Source: Sialis fuliginosa (Eukaryota; Arthropoda; Insecta; Megaloptera; Sialidae). Taken from it: a DNA stretch of 64,000 nt. The translations under genes were made by a program, and so were the position numbers. The DNA lies in the NCBI GenBank assembly GCA_961205875.1, contig OY540818.1:1534001-1598000 (forward strand), written 5' to 3'. This document shows positions 23,749 to 34,960 of the stretch, piece after piece. The number at the start of each line of letters is the position of its first letter. Position 1 is the stretch's first letter. The notes under the pieces were generated by a model. That model did not search any database. It saw nothing but the letters and a program-made list of their open reading frames with translations, and had not been told where the DNA came from.

Positions 23749-24109
23749 ATATATACCAGCCATGAGTTCTGAAAATATATTATTCATATTTACCTTTTCA
23801 ATTTTTGTTGTTAGTGTCCTTCTAAGTAAAAATGTAAAATATTTTCATTGAATAAAAATATTGGCAAAAAACCTATTGGCCATTGAAGCTTACTTTATAG
23901 CATCTGTAAAAAAAATTACATTTCAATCTCGTTCTCCGCAAATATTTTTTTAACATTTAAATAGCTGATTTTAGGGTTTCCATTTTGAAAAAAATCATTT
24001 GTTTATCCGCTATACTGATAAAATGACTGAATCACACTTTTTAAGCTTCAATAACTAATAGTTTAATGTTTTTTTAAATTTGATACCCCTGGAAAATAAA
24101 CATTTTGTA

Positions 24110-24330
24110 GTATAGAACATCCCTCAGAACAAACAAATAATACAGGGGTGTGGGGGGCAAAACAACCCTCTATCTCGTACAGAAGTCGACATATTTACGA
24201 TTTAATATTTACAATAAAATTGATTGTAAATATTAAATTTATCTCTGTTTCGCTACTTATCCATTACAGAAAATCGTAAATATCTCGACTCCTGCGCTAG
24301 ATAGAGGGTTGTTTTGCCCCCCACGCAACT
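24110..24330. repeat. Inverted pair of Helitron-family fragments
   Basis: 'gcaaaacaaccctctatctcg' type sequence at about 24155 reappears in reverse complement near 24285-24325, with a short AT-rich loop between. The sequence belongs to the same family as 18640 and 46180. No gene. Confidence 0.5.
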
Positions 24331-24825
24331 ACAATCCCGAAGTATTTTTTCTGCCGGATCGAGTGAGAACAATTGCAACCCTTCATCTGTGATATGGGGC
24401 GAGTTGTGAATTTATTAATTAATTTAATATATGGGCCTTAAATATTACTCAATACGCTTCTGTACATTTATTTTAATTGATTAAATTATAAAAAAGGTTT
24501 CTATATATTATATATGTGAATTTGTTATTTTAACAATACGGGCCTCAAATATCACTTAATACGTGTCTGAACTTTAAAAAAAATTAATTCAATAACCTCC
24601 CACCATGCATTATAATATGTAGTTATATTATATTACTACGTTAAAGTACAGGTAGACAAATTTTAATTGTAAATTTTTTATTTTAATTAAATCTGAAATT
24701 AAGCAATTGCAAATAACTATTATTAATCGTTAGTTGCAAATAAGAAATGCAATTTAATTGTTAATCGTCAATTTTTCAATCAAATAAAAAAATTAAATGC
24801 CCAACTCTCTAAATTGATAGTTTTA

Positions 24826-25015
24826 CATCAATAAGGAAATAAACTTTTTAGGGATATTAATAGATCAAAATTTAACATGGAAGGGGCAATAAACTGCATT
24901 ACAGCCAAATTCTCAAAATTTGTGTGCGCACTGTAAATAAGTTACAGAAAGACTGAAAGACCACTGTTATATTTGTTTAAAACTTCTGTTGTACATATAA
25001 AATTAGTTCGACGCA
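24826..25015 (+). pseudogene. Non-LTR (LINE) reverse transcriptase remnant
   Basis: The plus strand reads NFLGILIDQNLTWKG from about 24847, which is the 'FLG..ID..L.W' motif following the RT palm in Jockey/CR1/R1-type LINE proteins. The expected downstream helix then appears after a frameshift as ITAKFSKFVCAL, followed by further L/Y-rich residues. Several stops and at least one frameshift break it, and the catalytic YxDD part is not present. No LINE ends were recognised. It is an old fragment; the clade cannot be given. Confidence 0.55.
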
Positions 25016-25762
25016 TGTGCGGTAGTTGACAAAGGGAAGCCATTTTCAAGATAATCAGAATGCTGTCATTAAGTTAAGACGTAATGTTAAAAAGAAGTAT
25101 AAATAATAGTTTTAAAAAGTGTATAAATGTTAAAACAGAGTAAAGAAATTAAAATTAAATGAAGAAGAGTATTTTAAAAGTGAATATAATAAAAAGTAGT
25201 TTTATTAAAACGTGAAAAGTGGTTATGTTTAAAATAATAGAATATCTTTAAATAATAGAAAAAAGTCAGTCATAGAATACTTATAGAAGTAAATATTATT
25301 ATATGTGTATTGAATTAAATATAAGTGAAATCATTAAAAAAGTATAATAAAGATTAAAGAATAAATAAATATGAGTAGAAATAATCATATTTGAAGTTAA
25401 GAATACGATGCGTTAGAAAGAGATGGTGCATTAAATACTTGTGAATAAAAGAGAGCGAATTCATATTAATAATAAGTGGAAATAAATGTTATTTAATGTA
25501 TAAAATATATGTAATTAATAAAGACAAATGATGTTGAAAGGACAAATTAAAAGAATTAGAAAATAACATTAATATAAAGAAATAATCAAGTATACAGTGG
25601 AAAATTATAAACAATTAACATTGCAAGAATATGTAACTGTATATGGGAACATAGTTTTATTTTAATACAAGAGGATAGCAAGATAGTGTCGTTTAAGATA
25701 AGTCAATATTTATAACAGTTAATATTTTTTTTATTTATAAGAACAGATTATAAATTTAAATA
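25016..25762. other. Purine-rich gene-free stretch
   Basis: From about 25080 to 25620 the plus strand is unusually rich in A and G ('aaagaagtataaataatag' style) with very few C residues. No ORF or repeat unit is evident. It could be the untranslated part of an old element. Confidence 0.4.
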
Positions 25763-26084
25763 TACAGGCACCAGTCTGGGACACTTTAAGAGCAAGTTTT
25801 ACTGTTTTTTGGGATTAATGGGCTTCTTTTTTGTAATTCTCATGAACTCACGTTACTAATAAAACAACTACCCCTTTATTAAATCAATTTAATTACCAAA
25901 GTCCGCAAATATATTCTGTTTTTGTTTTTTCAAATTATAGCCTATTATTTCGTTTATGTTTTTCTCCAATAGTGAACAACATAAAACCAGTAATGGGCAT
26001 CCAGTGGTGAACACTTGCTAAAAATTACAAAAATTACTACAACACAAAAGTTACATTTTTTTTGCTTTGTATTCATTATACAAA

Positions 26085-26225
26085 ATAGTATATATCTCAG
26101 TTCCTATGCGAGATAGGGGTTGTTTTTCCCCCTAAACCCCCCTCCCTTGTAGTATTTTTTCCGCCCGATCGAATGAAACTAATTACAACCCTTTATAGGT
26201 GACAGGCGTGATCGAGTTTTAATTT
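26085..26225 (-). repeat. Helitron-family fragment
   Basis: The minus strand matches the 'cctgtcacatatgaagggtt' - 'gggaaaaatactacg' block seen at 18550-18800 and 46080-46330. Only this interior block is present. Confidence 0.55.
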
Positions 26226-27421
26226 TTTCTTATTTTACTCTCAATTCAATATACAAAATGATAAATAGGTACCTATAACTAATTTTTCTTTTCTTTGTAT
26301 ATTTTTGATATAAAAAAAGTTAATACGGGACTGTCCAAATTACTAAATATTATAATTTGGTTTAATTTTATCAACTAAACAACTTTCCTTAATTTTTTTA
26401 CATCTTTGTGTATAAATTTGTAATATACATAAATATCAGAAATTCTTAATTTCATTATAACAGAGAATATTAGTTACATAAAAATGTTTTAAATATAAGG
26501 TAAAGTACCCAGTTATGGAACGATTTTTCCACACCTTTTTTTTGCGCTCATATAAAAAATCTATAAGTTATTAAATGGAACATTGTAATACATTATTTGA
26601 TGGGCCTATGTTTCCTCTATAACGTCATACTTACAAAACTCAAATAAATATAATATTTTTCATGATATAAAAAAAAAAGTGAATGAACTAATGTCCACTA
26701 TTATGAAACAAGATTTTTGCATTGGCACCTATGTTCCATAATTCAGTAACCTAATATGGAACAGTAGTTTTTCTTCTATAAGTTATTTTTCCATTGATTT
26801 TTATAATTTTATTGATTTTAAATAATTAAATCAACCGCTTTCATTGATTTTTTTTATAAAATTACACTTGAATTCAATCTTCTATTCTACTATTGAAGAC
26901 GGTTTAGTATTTAAGGGTTGATTCTTACCCTTATAATTTATTTTAAATTTTTAATATACAGTACCCTTGTATACAGGGTTTACTACCCAGTTTGTAAATT
27001 TCACAGTTTTATCTTTACCTGTGTCCTTCGAATTAATTGTAATAAATTGGGGTTGGAGTGATTAACGTACAAAGTTGTTATTTCTTGGACTTTGAGACAA
27101 CACCACATTAATGATTTTTCTGAAATTTCATATTAATATGACAATTTTTAACAAAACTGTTCCATTCAAAAAGTCTCCCACTAATTGTGACAAGCAGTGT
27201 ATCAGTAATATTAATTGGATTTAAAATATTAGATTTTTATTTTTATTGGAAATGCACCTAAAATAATATTAATGATGAAAGGAAATAAGAAAAATAATTT
27301 GAAAACATCATTAACATACATTAATCTTAAGCAGAACTTTATTAAATTTTTTAAATGTTATAAATCATAATAAAATATAAATATCAATAATATAAAGTTA
27401 TAAAATTTAAATATACAAATT

Positions 27422-27665
27422 TAATACACCCAATTCTGTTTTCTCACGATACGTTCAGCCTATTAATTTAAAATTTAACAAGAAAAAGAACTTCATTGTA
27501 TGAAAATAATAAATTGTATAAATTTTACAGTGATTTAGAATAAATGGATCATGTAAAATCAAATCAGTACGCATAAATAAAAGTTTTTTATTGTTATCGA
27601 CCGTGCTTCTTCAAAATCGTGTAAAAAAAATTTGTTTGAAAACAGAATTGGCTGTACCTATATGA
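27422..27665. mobile_element. Small MITE with 'ccaattctgttttc' ends
   Basis: 'cacccaattctgttttctc' at about 27427 is matched in reverse complement by 'gaaaacagaattggctg' at about 27637. The interior is AT-rich and non-coding. Confidence 0.5.
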
Positions 27666-27724
27666 AAAATATAAAATATTAAAAATAAGGTAACAAAGTT
27701 TATGAAAAATTAAGTTTCTTGCTT

Positions 27725-28235
27725 AATTTTTAGGGTTTCGTAGAAAACTACGAAACCTTATAGTTTCGCTCTGTCAATCTGTCTGTCTATATAAATTTTA
27801 TACCGATTAAAATGAAATTTGGTATACGGACGAAGACTGATAACCCAAAAACAGAAATGATAAGATTATTGAAAAAAAAAAATTATTTGGACCCCCTTCT
27901 CATAGACTGAAAAGTATATTTAAAAAAAATTTCACTTAATCCGTTAGGTGAGGTGTCTTTAGATAGGTCTCCTAAAATGCAATAAAGTATGTTATATTTT
28001 AATTTTAACCCTCCAGTCATGAATTATTTTCTTTTAAATGTCGTTGTCAGAGCTAACTAAACTATCAATTCAAAAAATCTGAAAAAAATCCAGAATGTAG
28101 CTTTTAATTATAACAAACACTGTAGCAAAAATAGTTTATGAAAAATTTTGAAATAACTTTTTTACAAATCATAATGACTACGGAACCCATCATGTGCGTA
28201 CCGAACATGCACTTGGCCGTTTTATTTTTTTAATT
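27725..28235. repeat. Insect dispersed repeat with 'gggtttcgtag' end
   Basis: It starts with 'agggtttcgtagaaaactac' and continues 'tctgtcaatctgtctgtct'. It ends near 'gactacggaacccatcatg', an arrangement common in insect genomes. It lies immediately downstream of the broken gene at 28210-28800 and may have truncated that element's 3' part. Confidence 0.5.
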
Positions 28236-28800
28236 GTTTCATTTGTTCTTCAAATTCTTTATTTTTTTCAGCTAATCATTCGTTTCTCTTCTTGCAATTG
28301 TTACGATGGTAATTTCATTATGTTGTAAATCAATTATATCTAGAATTATAAATAATATAGATAAATATTCAACATTAATTAATTAATTAATTCAAACAAT
28401 CAGTACCTACCATCGAATACAATTAAGGGATCATTAAGTGTCTTTGTAACACCTTCTTCATAATAATATATTGATTCTTTGGTAACCACTGTGATAATTT
28501 GATCAAATGCGTTTTCATTATTTTGCATTGTAAAGTTTCTGTATCTTTCATCGTACATACCTCGGAGAGGTTAAGATGGTAATTTTAATCTATCTAGTCC
28601 AGTTTATACTAGAACATTTGTTATTTCAATCAATTCTTTCGCCTTTGAAGAATTCAAAACATTTCCTTTCTTAATAATGTGACAGCTGACACTGAATCGT
28701 TTTAGATGTACTATTTTTCCTTCTAATTTTATTTTTTTATTTATTTATTTTGATTAATACTCTTTATTTTTCTAGTTTTCATTGCTAAAACAAATATAAG
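28210..28800 (-). pseudogene. Decayed, apparently spliced gene of unrecognised family
   Basis: Minus-strand frames read, in order: KLEGKIVHLKRFSVSC and on to ITNVLV (28725-28610); TGLDRLKLPS (after an in-frame TAA); then, after another TAA, MYDERYRNFTMQNNENAFDQ and on to DPLIVFD (28558-28411). A GT donor ('gtaggtac') follows at 28410. A TTATAATTCTAG acceptor ends at 28340, defining a 71-bp intron in phase. The next exon continues DIIDLQHNEITIVTIARRET. After a single-base shift it ends in a charged, coiled-coil-like tail LAEKNKEFEEQMKQLKK and a stop. Two stops and at least two frameshifts break it. I do not recognise the family. It lies on the minus strand of the nested TIR element, so it is probably an element-encoded protein rather than a host gene. 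Confidence 0.5.
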
Positions 28801-29731
28801 TATAGGATTAAATTATAAATATTATTGACAGGTAATATTTTGAGGTTAGGTTTTTACTTTATTTCACTCACCTATTTCTTATATTCTTAAATAAAATGCA
28901 TGAATATTGATTGATCACACCACTTTGATGATAAAATAATAATTCAAATACAGAAATAATACGATAATGACACAAATTAGTTGCAAACAATACGTTCCAA
29001 CAGATGATTGAAAAAGTCCCACTCCAGGCACAAGCATTTCGGTTGTTTCATATATTGGTTAATAATGACATTCAACGTTCCTATAAAGAAACATGTATTT
29101 ATCAATAATGACTTTACTTAAATCTATGAAATAATTATATCATATCATTTATTAAAGACTTACCTACAATTTGAACTATTATTTATATCGTAAAATACTT
29201 AAAATATTAAGAATTACATCAAAACAGTGAACTGTACAAATCACTACATTTGTGATAAACATGTCAGTGAATACCAACTTTTATGTAGGCTATAATAAAA
29301 TAATTTTTTTCGACTATTTATATTTAAATAATACTTTGATTTTTAGTACTATAGTTAAATTAAAAGGTTTAATGACACTAGGTAAATTTTTTTAGTACGC
29401 AAAACGAAGTATGAATATTATTAAAATTGATTAATATACGTGTGTTCCACAATAGCCGCTGTTTTTCGCGTTGTGCCATAACTGGGTACTTTACCTTACT
29501 CACTTCACTAATCATTTACATTTTACATAAAAAATACACTTTTTTTGATAGTATGACATTTATAAATGTATATAGATTAATATCCAGTAAGGGCAGTAAT
29601 CAAACATCAACGGATATTTCTATTTCAGCACATTTAATTTTAAAATGTTCACCACTGCGGTGTTGTCCCAGACTGGTGCTAGTACCTTATATGTTTAAAA
29701 AATTTAGTTATTAAGAATTTTTCTTATGTTC

Positions 29732-29956
29732 GGTATTATAAAGGAGCTCATTAATTTGCAAGCTTGCAAACACTTTCAATAGGAAGTAAAAACAAAGGTA
29801 TGTAAATTATATTTACTAAAGTCTATTTACTGATCTTGAGTAAAAACGGTAAAAATCAACTTACTGCGCATGAAACTATATAACTTATATAAGTTTGATA
29901 CCTCGTTTGAAAGTGTTTGCAAGCTTGCAAATTTTGCGAGCTCCTTTATAATACTG
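29732..29956. mobile_element. MITE, about 225 bp
   Basis: The left 'gtattataaaggagctc' with inner 'gcaagcttgcaaacacttt' is matched in reverse complement at 29907-29956. Differences are few. There is no ORF. Confidence 0.75.
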
Positions 29957-30379
29957 GACGTTAGAGTGTGTATTTATAATATTTTACTATTATTGAACTA
30001 TTAATATAAATGAGATATATTTTTTAAATACTTATTATTATTCAGTATTTGCTTTAATATATGGAATTCCATTAAATTTATTTTATAGATATAATTCAAG
30101 TTAAAATAATATTTTATATTTATTAGTTTTTAAGATTATAACTTTTTTATGTCTAACTTTATGAATGTAGATTTGTATGGTATTATTTATGAATATTTTC
30201 ACAGTATAATAAATTCAGTTAAGGTAATTTCTATTTTTATTTAAAAAAACCCATTTTTTTCTATTTTCATTATTTATAGGTCCAGTACGAGTTCCAGGGT
30301 TCGTGTGTGTGGACGATTTCCGTTGGGGGTGTCCAGGATATACAATAATTAGTTAGATCCCCCATCATATAATACAAAA

Positions 30380-30870
30380 CATAAAAATACATTTTAATAA
30401 ATTGTTATATATGTCAAGGTATAAGTATATATTATAATATATACTAATATATGCTCGGAGTCTGATTTTGGCACGATCCGAGAATATATTAGTATATATT
30501 ACAATATATATTTATATCTTAATATATATAACAAGGTATAAATATATATGATAATATAACTTATACATGTTAATATATTGTGATATATGTCAAGGTATAA
30601 GTATATATTATAATATATACTAATATATGCTCGGAGCCTGATTTTGGCACGATCCAAGAATATATTTGTATATATTATGATATATATTTATGTCTTAACA
30701 TATATAACAAGGTATAAGTATATATTATAATATATTGTCATATATATATTAACATATTAATATATTACAATATATAAAAATATAATATAATATATACCAA
30801 TATATTCTTGGATCGTGCCAAAATGAAGCCCTCAGCATATCTTACCGGTTGGCTCTTATAATATATGCTA
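30380..30870. repeat. TA-rich tandem array with 'ttttggcacgatcc' marks
   Basis: The block 'gattttggcacgatcc' with its 'atatatgctcgga' lead occurs near 30462 and 30638, about 176 bp apart. A reversed variant ('ggatcgtgccaaaatga') lies near 30810. It resembles the 86-bp array at the other end of the 9-kb segment only in base composition. Positions 29957-30380 hold no feature I can support. Confidence 0.6.
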
Positions 30871-30924
30871 ATATATTATCATTTTTTCCCGGGAAGTAAT
30901 CTTTACTACCTGTCAGTAGACCTA

Positions 30925-31060
30925 CAATTAGTCCTTTAAACTTATTAAATATATACACCTTAACTATAAGAATACGTGTTTCGACTACACAAAAAGTCTT
31001 CATCAGGAGTCTAATAGTTTCAGACTTTAATTAGTTCTCATAAATATAGTGCATTTATAA
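30925..31060 (-). mobile_element. Penelope-like element 3' end (pLTR) remnant
   Basis: On the minus strand the sequence reads 'ctcctgatgaagacttttt', a hairpin, then 'gaaacacgtattc'. This phrase is typical of the repeated ends of Penelope-like elements. It contains the hammerhead core annotated separately. No RT or GIY-YIG coding sequence is attached, so this is a solo end. Confidence 0.65.
30965..31012 (-). ncRNA. Hammerhead ribozyme, Penelope type
   Basis: The minus strand has the core CTGATGA (31001-31007), then a stem II with GACT/AGTC pairing around a 'ttttgtgt' loop, then GAAA (30980-30983). After it comes 'cacgta', which allows a two-base-pair stem III (AC/GU) and cleavage after GUA. 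Very short stem III is a known feature of the hammerheads in Penelope-like elements. All conserved core positions I can check are intact. Confidence 0.7.
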
Positions 31061-31159
31061 ACATTGTTAGTGTTTAGTGAGTGTGTTAATGTTAGGTAAG
31101 TCAATAATCACCTATTTATTACTTACTTCTACAACAAACGATTATTTCTACATATTATT

Positions 31160-31400
31160 ATGTATGTACACCTGGCACGGTGTTCAAATGACGACTTTAA
31201 ATAAAACATTTTTGCAGCCGAAATTTTTTTCATTGGGATTATTCTTGGATGTGTTCCGAATTTTTTTCTATAAAAATTTAAAAAATCCATTGGGCAGTTT
31301 TAAAAAAAAAATTAAAAACATTTTTTTTAGAAAATTTTTCAACATAAATACATATTGTATGAATAACTGAATATATTATTGTTGATGTTTCCGCAGAAAA
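31160..31400 (+). repeat. Repeat copy paired with 39440-40262 in inverse orientation
   Basis: 'ggcacggtgttcaaatgacg' at about 31167 is matched in reverse complement at about 40240-40258. The adjoining 'aaatttttttcattgggatt' matches 39610-39635. This copy lacks the TTAA element present in the other and so preserves the empty site. A 97-codon frame crosses it and has no recognisable domain. Confidence 0.65.
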
Positions 31401-31439
31401 AATTTTTTTTGTTTCTTTTCGATTTTCAATGTAAAAATA

Positions 31440-32240
31440 TTAATACTAATTTTTATGAATTATTTACTTTTTTTTATTAGTAGGAATACTAGGTACATTT
31501 AAAACTAAGTTATGATAGTTATTGATAATTTTATTGACAGAAAATTAAAAATCAATGAATAGAAAAAAAAATACTATTTCAATTACATACCAAATGATGA
31601 AGACTATACAATATACATAGTGTTGGTATGTAATTGAAAAAGTATTTTTTTTCTATTCATTGATTTTTAATTTTCTGCCAATAAAATTATCAATAACTAT
31701 CATAACATCAATAATTTACTTTTAAATGTACCTACTAATAAAAAAGTTAATACTTCATCGAAAATGAAACAAAAAATTTTTTTTTTCCAATATTTTTCGA
31801 TGGTTGAATTGATTAAAAATGATAAATTTACAGAAAAAAATGATATTAAAAAGATTATGAATAGAAAATATTAATTAAGAAGTGAATTTTTTAACAACAC
31901 TATATAGTCTTCATCATTTGGTATGTAATTGAAATAGTATCATTTTTCTATTCATTGATTTTTAATTTTCTGTCAATAAAATTATCAATAACTATCATAA
32001 CTTAGTTTTAAATGTACCTACTATTCCTACTAATAAAAAAAAGAAAATAATTCATAAAAATTAGTATTAATATTTTTACATTGAAAATCGAAAATGAAAC
32101 AAAACATTTTTTTTTCTAATATTCTGCGATGGTTGAATTGATTAAAAATGATAAGTTTACAGAAAAAAATGATATTAAAAAGATTACGAATAGAAAATAA
32201 TAATTAAGAAGTGAATTTTTTAACAAAACAAAATGGTTTT
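31440..32240. repeat. Three copies of an AT-rich repeat in alternating orientation
   Basis: The block containing 'tgatagttattgataatttt' is present forward (31440-31610), reversed (31622-31770) and reversed again (31905-32110). The first pair forms a palindrome centred near 31612. A second internal repeat, 'atggttgaattgattaaaaa', occurs at about 31800 and 32130. No gene. Positions 32240-32627 are non-coding and unassigned. Confidence 0.65.
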
Positions 32241-32635
32241 CATTTTTTTTTAACTTTGATCTAACCCTTCGAAAAATCTGAATAAATTATATGTTATCTA
32301 GAGGAACATGAGCTTTGAAATAAAAATTTATTTCATAATTGTGTTCGAAAAGCATCATAGTTAAAAAAAATAAAAAACATAAAATAATTTTTGTCCAGGG
32401 TTAATACGAATAAATATTGTTTAAACTTTTTTTTGAGAAGCTTCTATAGGCCTCTGGAACATAAATTTTTATCAAAATCGGTTTATCCAATCCGAAGAAA
32501 AAAATATTTTTTTTGATGTTCACGTTTGTTTTTATTTTCCGAAAACCAGTTGAGGTTCGGAGCTGAAATTTTCAGGATCTTAGTATTTTAATAGTATCAA
32601 TATATCCTGAAAATTTTAATCTAATATCTTTCGGG

Positions 32636-33346
32636 TAGACTTGTGTAGTTCACGAACGAACTAGTTCAAAACAGCGCTCCCACACGAGAACTAGACGAAC
32701 TAGTTCGTATACGCTCCGCTCTTTTAGTTCAATAGTTCCCGATACACTTCAAATACACTGTTCTAAAAATGAGATTGTATGATTTTTATGTTTAATAATT
32801 TACGTTTTCAATACTTTATTACTAATTTTGAATTTATATTACTAAAGATATATTATATTGAATTTTTTTGTTCAAAAGAATGCAATATGTCTGTCAAAAG
32901 CACGTGATTTTTATATTATTTTATGACAATCAACAAAAAGGAATATCACAGATTTTAGTGAAATTGAAATGTATTGCTTAAATTACAATACAATAAATAA
33001 TGTATCATTGAAAATATTTCAAAATTTCCATATATCGAGGGTTCGATTTAAAAAAAAAAGAAGATTATTGCAAATATATACTTTTAAAAATATCGATCTT
33101 GTCTATAAATTAATAACGAATTTAAAATTGCAGCAGTTTACATTTATATTGTTTGATGAAAAAAAATAGTAATACAAAATTACTAATTAAATTCCAACAA
33201 TCCAATATATCTAAATCAATAAATTGTAATCGTATCGTCCGGAAAAAATTTTATGAACTAAAAGAACTAGAAGAACGAACTAGTTCATTAAAGATCACTG
33301 AACTATAGGAAGCGCACTCTGTCATGAACTAAAATGCCCAACTCTA
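32636..33346. mobile_element. hAT MITE with 8-bp TSD
   Basis: Ends TAGACTTGTGTAG and, reversed, TAGAGTTGGGCATT bound 711 bp. CTTTCGGG is duplicated at 32628-32635 and 33347-33354. Subterminal copies of 'gaactagttcgt' in both orientations would serve as transposase-binding repeats. The interior is AT-rich; a 66-codon frame there is not convincing. Confidence 0.85.
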
Positions 33347-33865
33347 CTTTCGGGGGAAATTTTCATATGCTTATCCCCCTATGCCCTTTATAACGGGAAA
33401 ACTGTAAGACCCAGGTCTAAACTTGGTATAGTGAATTTGTAGGTAACATTATCACACACCAAAATAATAATAAAAAATACCACATATTATGGGTACTTTT
33501 GGAGAAAAATGTCATTTTCAAAAAAATTTTCAAAAAAATAAATAAATTTTTTGACTTTGATGAACCATAATTCTGAACTGGAAACACGGCTAGCAATAAC
33601 TCTAATACTGAATAATACGTTAGTTAATTACCTACTCATTTTGGTTGCTCTAGTTACGTTACTTTGGAAGTTATGAGATAATCTTTGTTTGTAAATACTA
33701 CTCTGAAGGAAGTTTTTTAAACAGCCTGTAGCTCAGAGGAAGTTGAAGTTAGACCCCCACCTTCCCGTACAATTTTTTACTCATAATGAACCGAGGAATC
33801 AGCTCTTAAAATATCTGTATCCCAAACCGGACCACCCTGTATATCTTTTTGTACATAAATACATA

Positions 33866-34365
33866 TACAGTGCGTTCACGATGAAAGGAACAAATTCGTT
33901 TAAGATTCAGGTAATTATTTTGTGCAAAAACGTTCGGACCCGTCGATTAGTATTTTTAGTTGTGGATTTTTTGACATAAGAAAATTGCATACAGTGTGTC
34001 TCAGGAAAAACATATGTAGTCATCATTGATTTTTTTAAATGGAACACCCTATATATTATACCATTTTTGAATTGTGCGATAAATTCTGAACACTTTTTGT
34101 ACAACATATCATATCTCTAAAATCAGTGGTTTTTGGAATAATGACGTTTGAAAATTGACAATTTGAAATACACACAAGTCAAATAAAATGTTTAAATTGA
34201 AAAAATAAACTTTGAACATTTTTTAAAAGCCAACAAAAACATCCTGGTATTGCAAAAAAAAGAAAAAAAGAAGAAAAAACATTGAACTTTTTTTTTCCTT
34301 TTTTTTCTTCTTTTTTTCTTTTTTTGCAATACCAGGATGTTTTTGTTGGCTTTTAAAAAAATGTA
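33866..34365. mobile_element. Foldback E, partial copy
   Basis: From 'cagtgcgttcacgatgaaag' the sequence matches the arms of the element at 44470-45300: 'aacaaattcgttta', 'ggacccgtcgattag', 'ggaacaccctatata', 'gcaataccaggatg'. The left arm is complete to a hairpin of poly-purine/poly-pyrimidine (34250-34330). The right arm stops after about 35 bp near 34365. Coding-looking frames here are shadows. Confidence 0.7.
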
Positions 34366-34960
34366 TATGTTGAGAAAGGACAGATAAACATGATAGAATA
34401 ATAACAAAATTAATTTTTTTAAATATATACACATAAATCAATAATATTACTATATTGAACATTTTTATACAAAATACAAGTGTATCATATAAATATAACG
34501 AACATAAGTAATTATTCACAATATCAACTAAAAATAAAATAATAAACTTCTTACGATATATACATAATATATTACTCGTACATTAAACTTTTGCTATATA
34601 CGATGGCTATTATAATCGCAAACTGCCCATAATAATTTTTCTCCGTAATTTGGATGACTATTTTTCACTTTATATTTTTTCCACGTTTCATTGAAATCAT
34701 GATTCCACAGCTTTTTCGCTGAAGAAACCTAACCCTTTACCAATTTTTTCGCAAAATTTTGGAACGTGAAAAAATATAGCGTGTATTTTAGATGTGATGG
34801 AAATATTTAACAATAAGCTAAAAATTTGTTAATACTTGTTTTATAACTTAATCTAAGAGTATTGCCGAAACAATCTTCAATAACATTATTTAAATCCTGA
34901 AGAACTTGTACATATTTTATGCAACCTAAACACAAGTTGATCGTATATAATATATCAATA
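34366..34960. other. Gene-free AT-rich DNA
   Basis: No repeat ends or coding motifs were recognised. Overlapping 80-98-codon minus-strand frames consist of low-complexity F/K runs from the neighbouring poly-T/A tract. Confidence 0.5.

Larger units (their letters stand above)
26498..29496 (-). mobile_element. Nested 3.0-kb TIR element with a decayed spliced gene
   Basis: Exact terminal inverted repeats AGGTAAAGTACCCAGTTATGG bound 2,999 bp, with TA on each side (26496-26497 and 29497-29498). The ends resemble the AGGTA-1 ends and the CCCAGT.RTGG subterminal motifs, so the two families are probably related. Inside are a small MITE (27422-27665), a dispersed repeat (27725-28235) and a broken minus-strand gene (28210-28800). 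The superfamily was not identified. Confidence 0.65.
25765..29687. mobile_element. TIR element, family AGGTA-1, copy 2 (interrupted)
   Basis: The first 270 bp align with the reverse complement of the right end of copy 1 (14295 downward), sharing phrases such as 'ggcaccagt' and 'actaataaaacaa' in the same spacing. The last 120 bp align with the reverse complement of the left end of copy 1 ('ctggtgctagtacct' and inward). TA flanks both ends. So this is the same family in opposite orientation. It is enlarged by a nested 3-kb element (26498-29496) and a Helitron-family fragment (26085-26225). No coding capacity of its own was found. Confidence 0.7.
21826..30893. mobile_element. 9.07-kb segment with perfect 23-bp inverted ends (composite)
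   Basis: A 23-bp sequence starting CCCGGGAAAAAATGATAATA lies at 21826-21848 and its exact reverse complement at 30871-30893. TA-rich tandem arrays lie just inside both ends (86-bp satellite on the left, 'ttttggcacgatcc' repeats on the right). Everything between is a nest of other elements. The simplest reading is one large TIR element enlarged by later insertions. Two separate inverted copies of a shorter repeat are also possible, because no target duplication is clear and no transposase of its own was found. Confidence 0.5.

Noticed and set aside
24640-24815. Possible hAT MITE ending in 'atgcccaactct'
   Set aside because: The right end resembles a hAT end but no convincing left partner or 8-bp duplication was found.
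33743-34107. 66-78-codon frames around 33.7-34.1 kb (and copies at 44.5 and 45.1 kb)
   Set aside because: The related 66-codon frames lie in foldback E arms and vary with the repeat sequence; no coding constraint visible.
34192-34519. Overlapping 80-98-codon minus-strand frames
   Set aside because: Low-complexity F/K/E runs from poly-T/poly-A tracts of foldback E.
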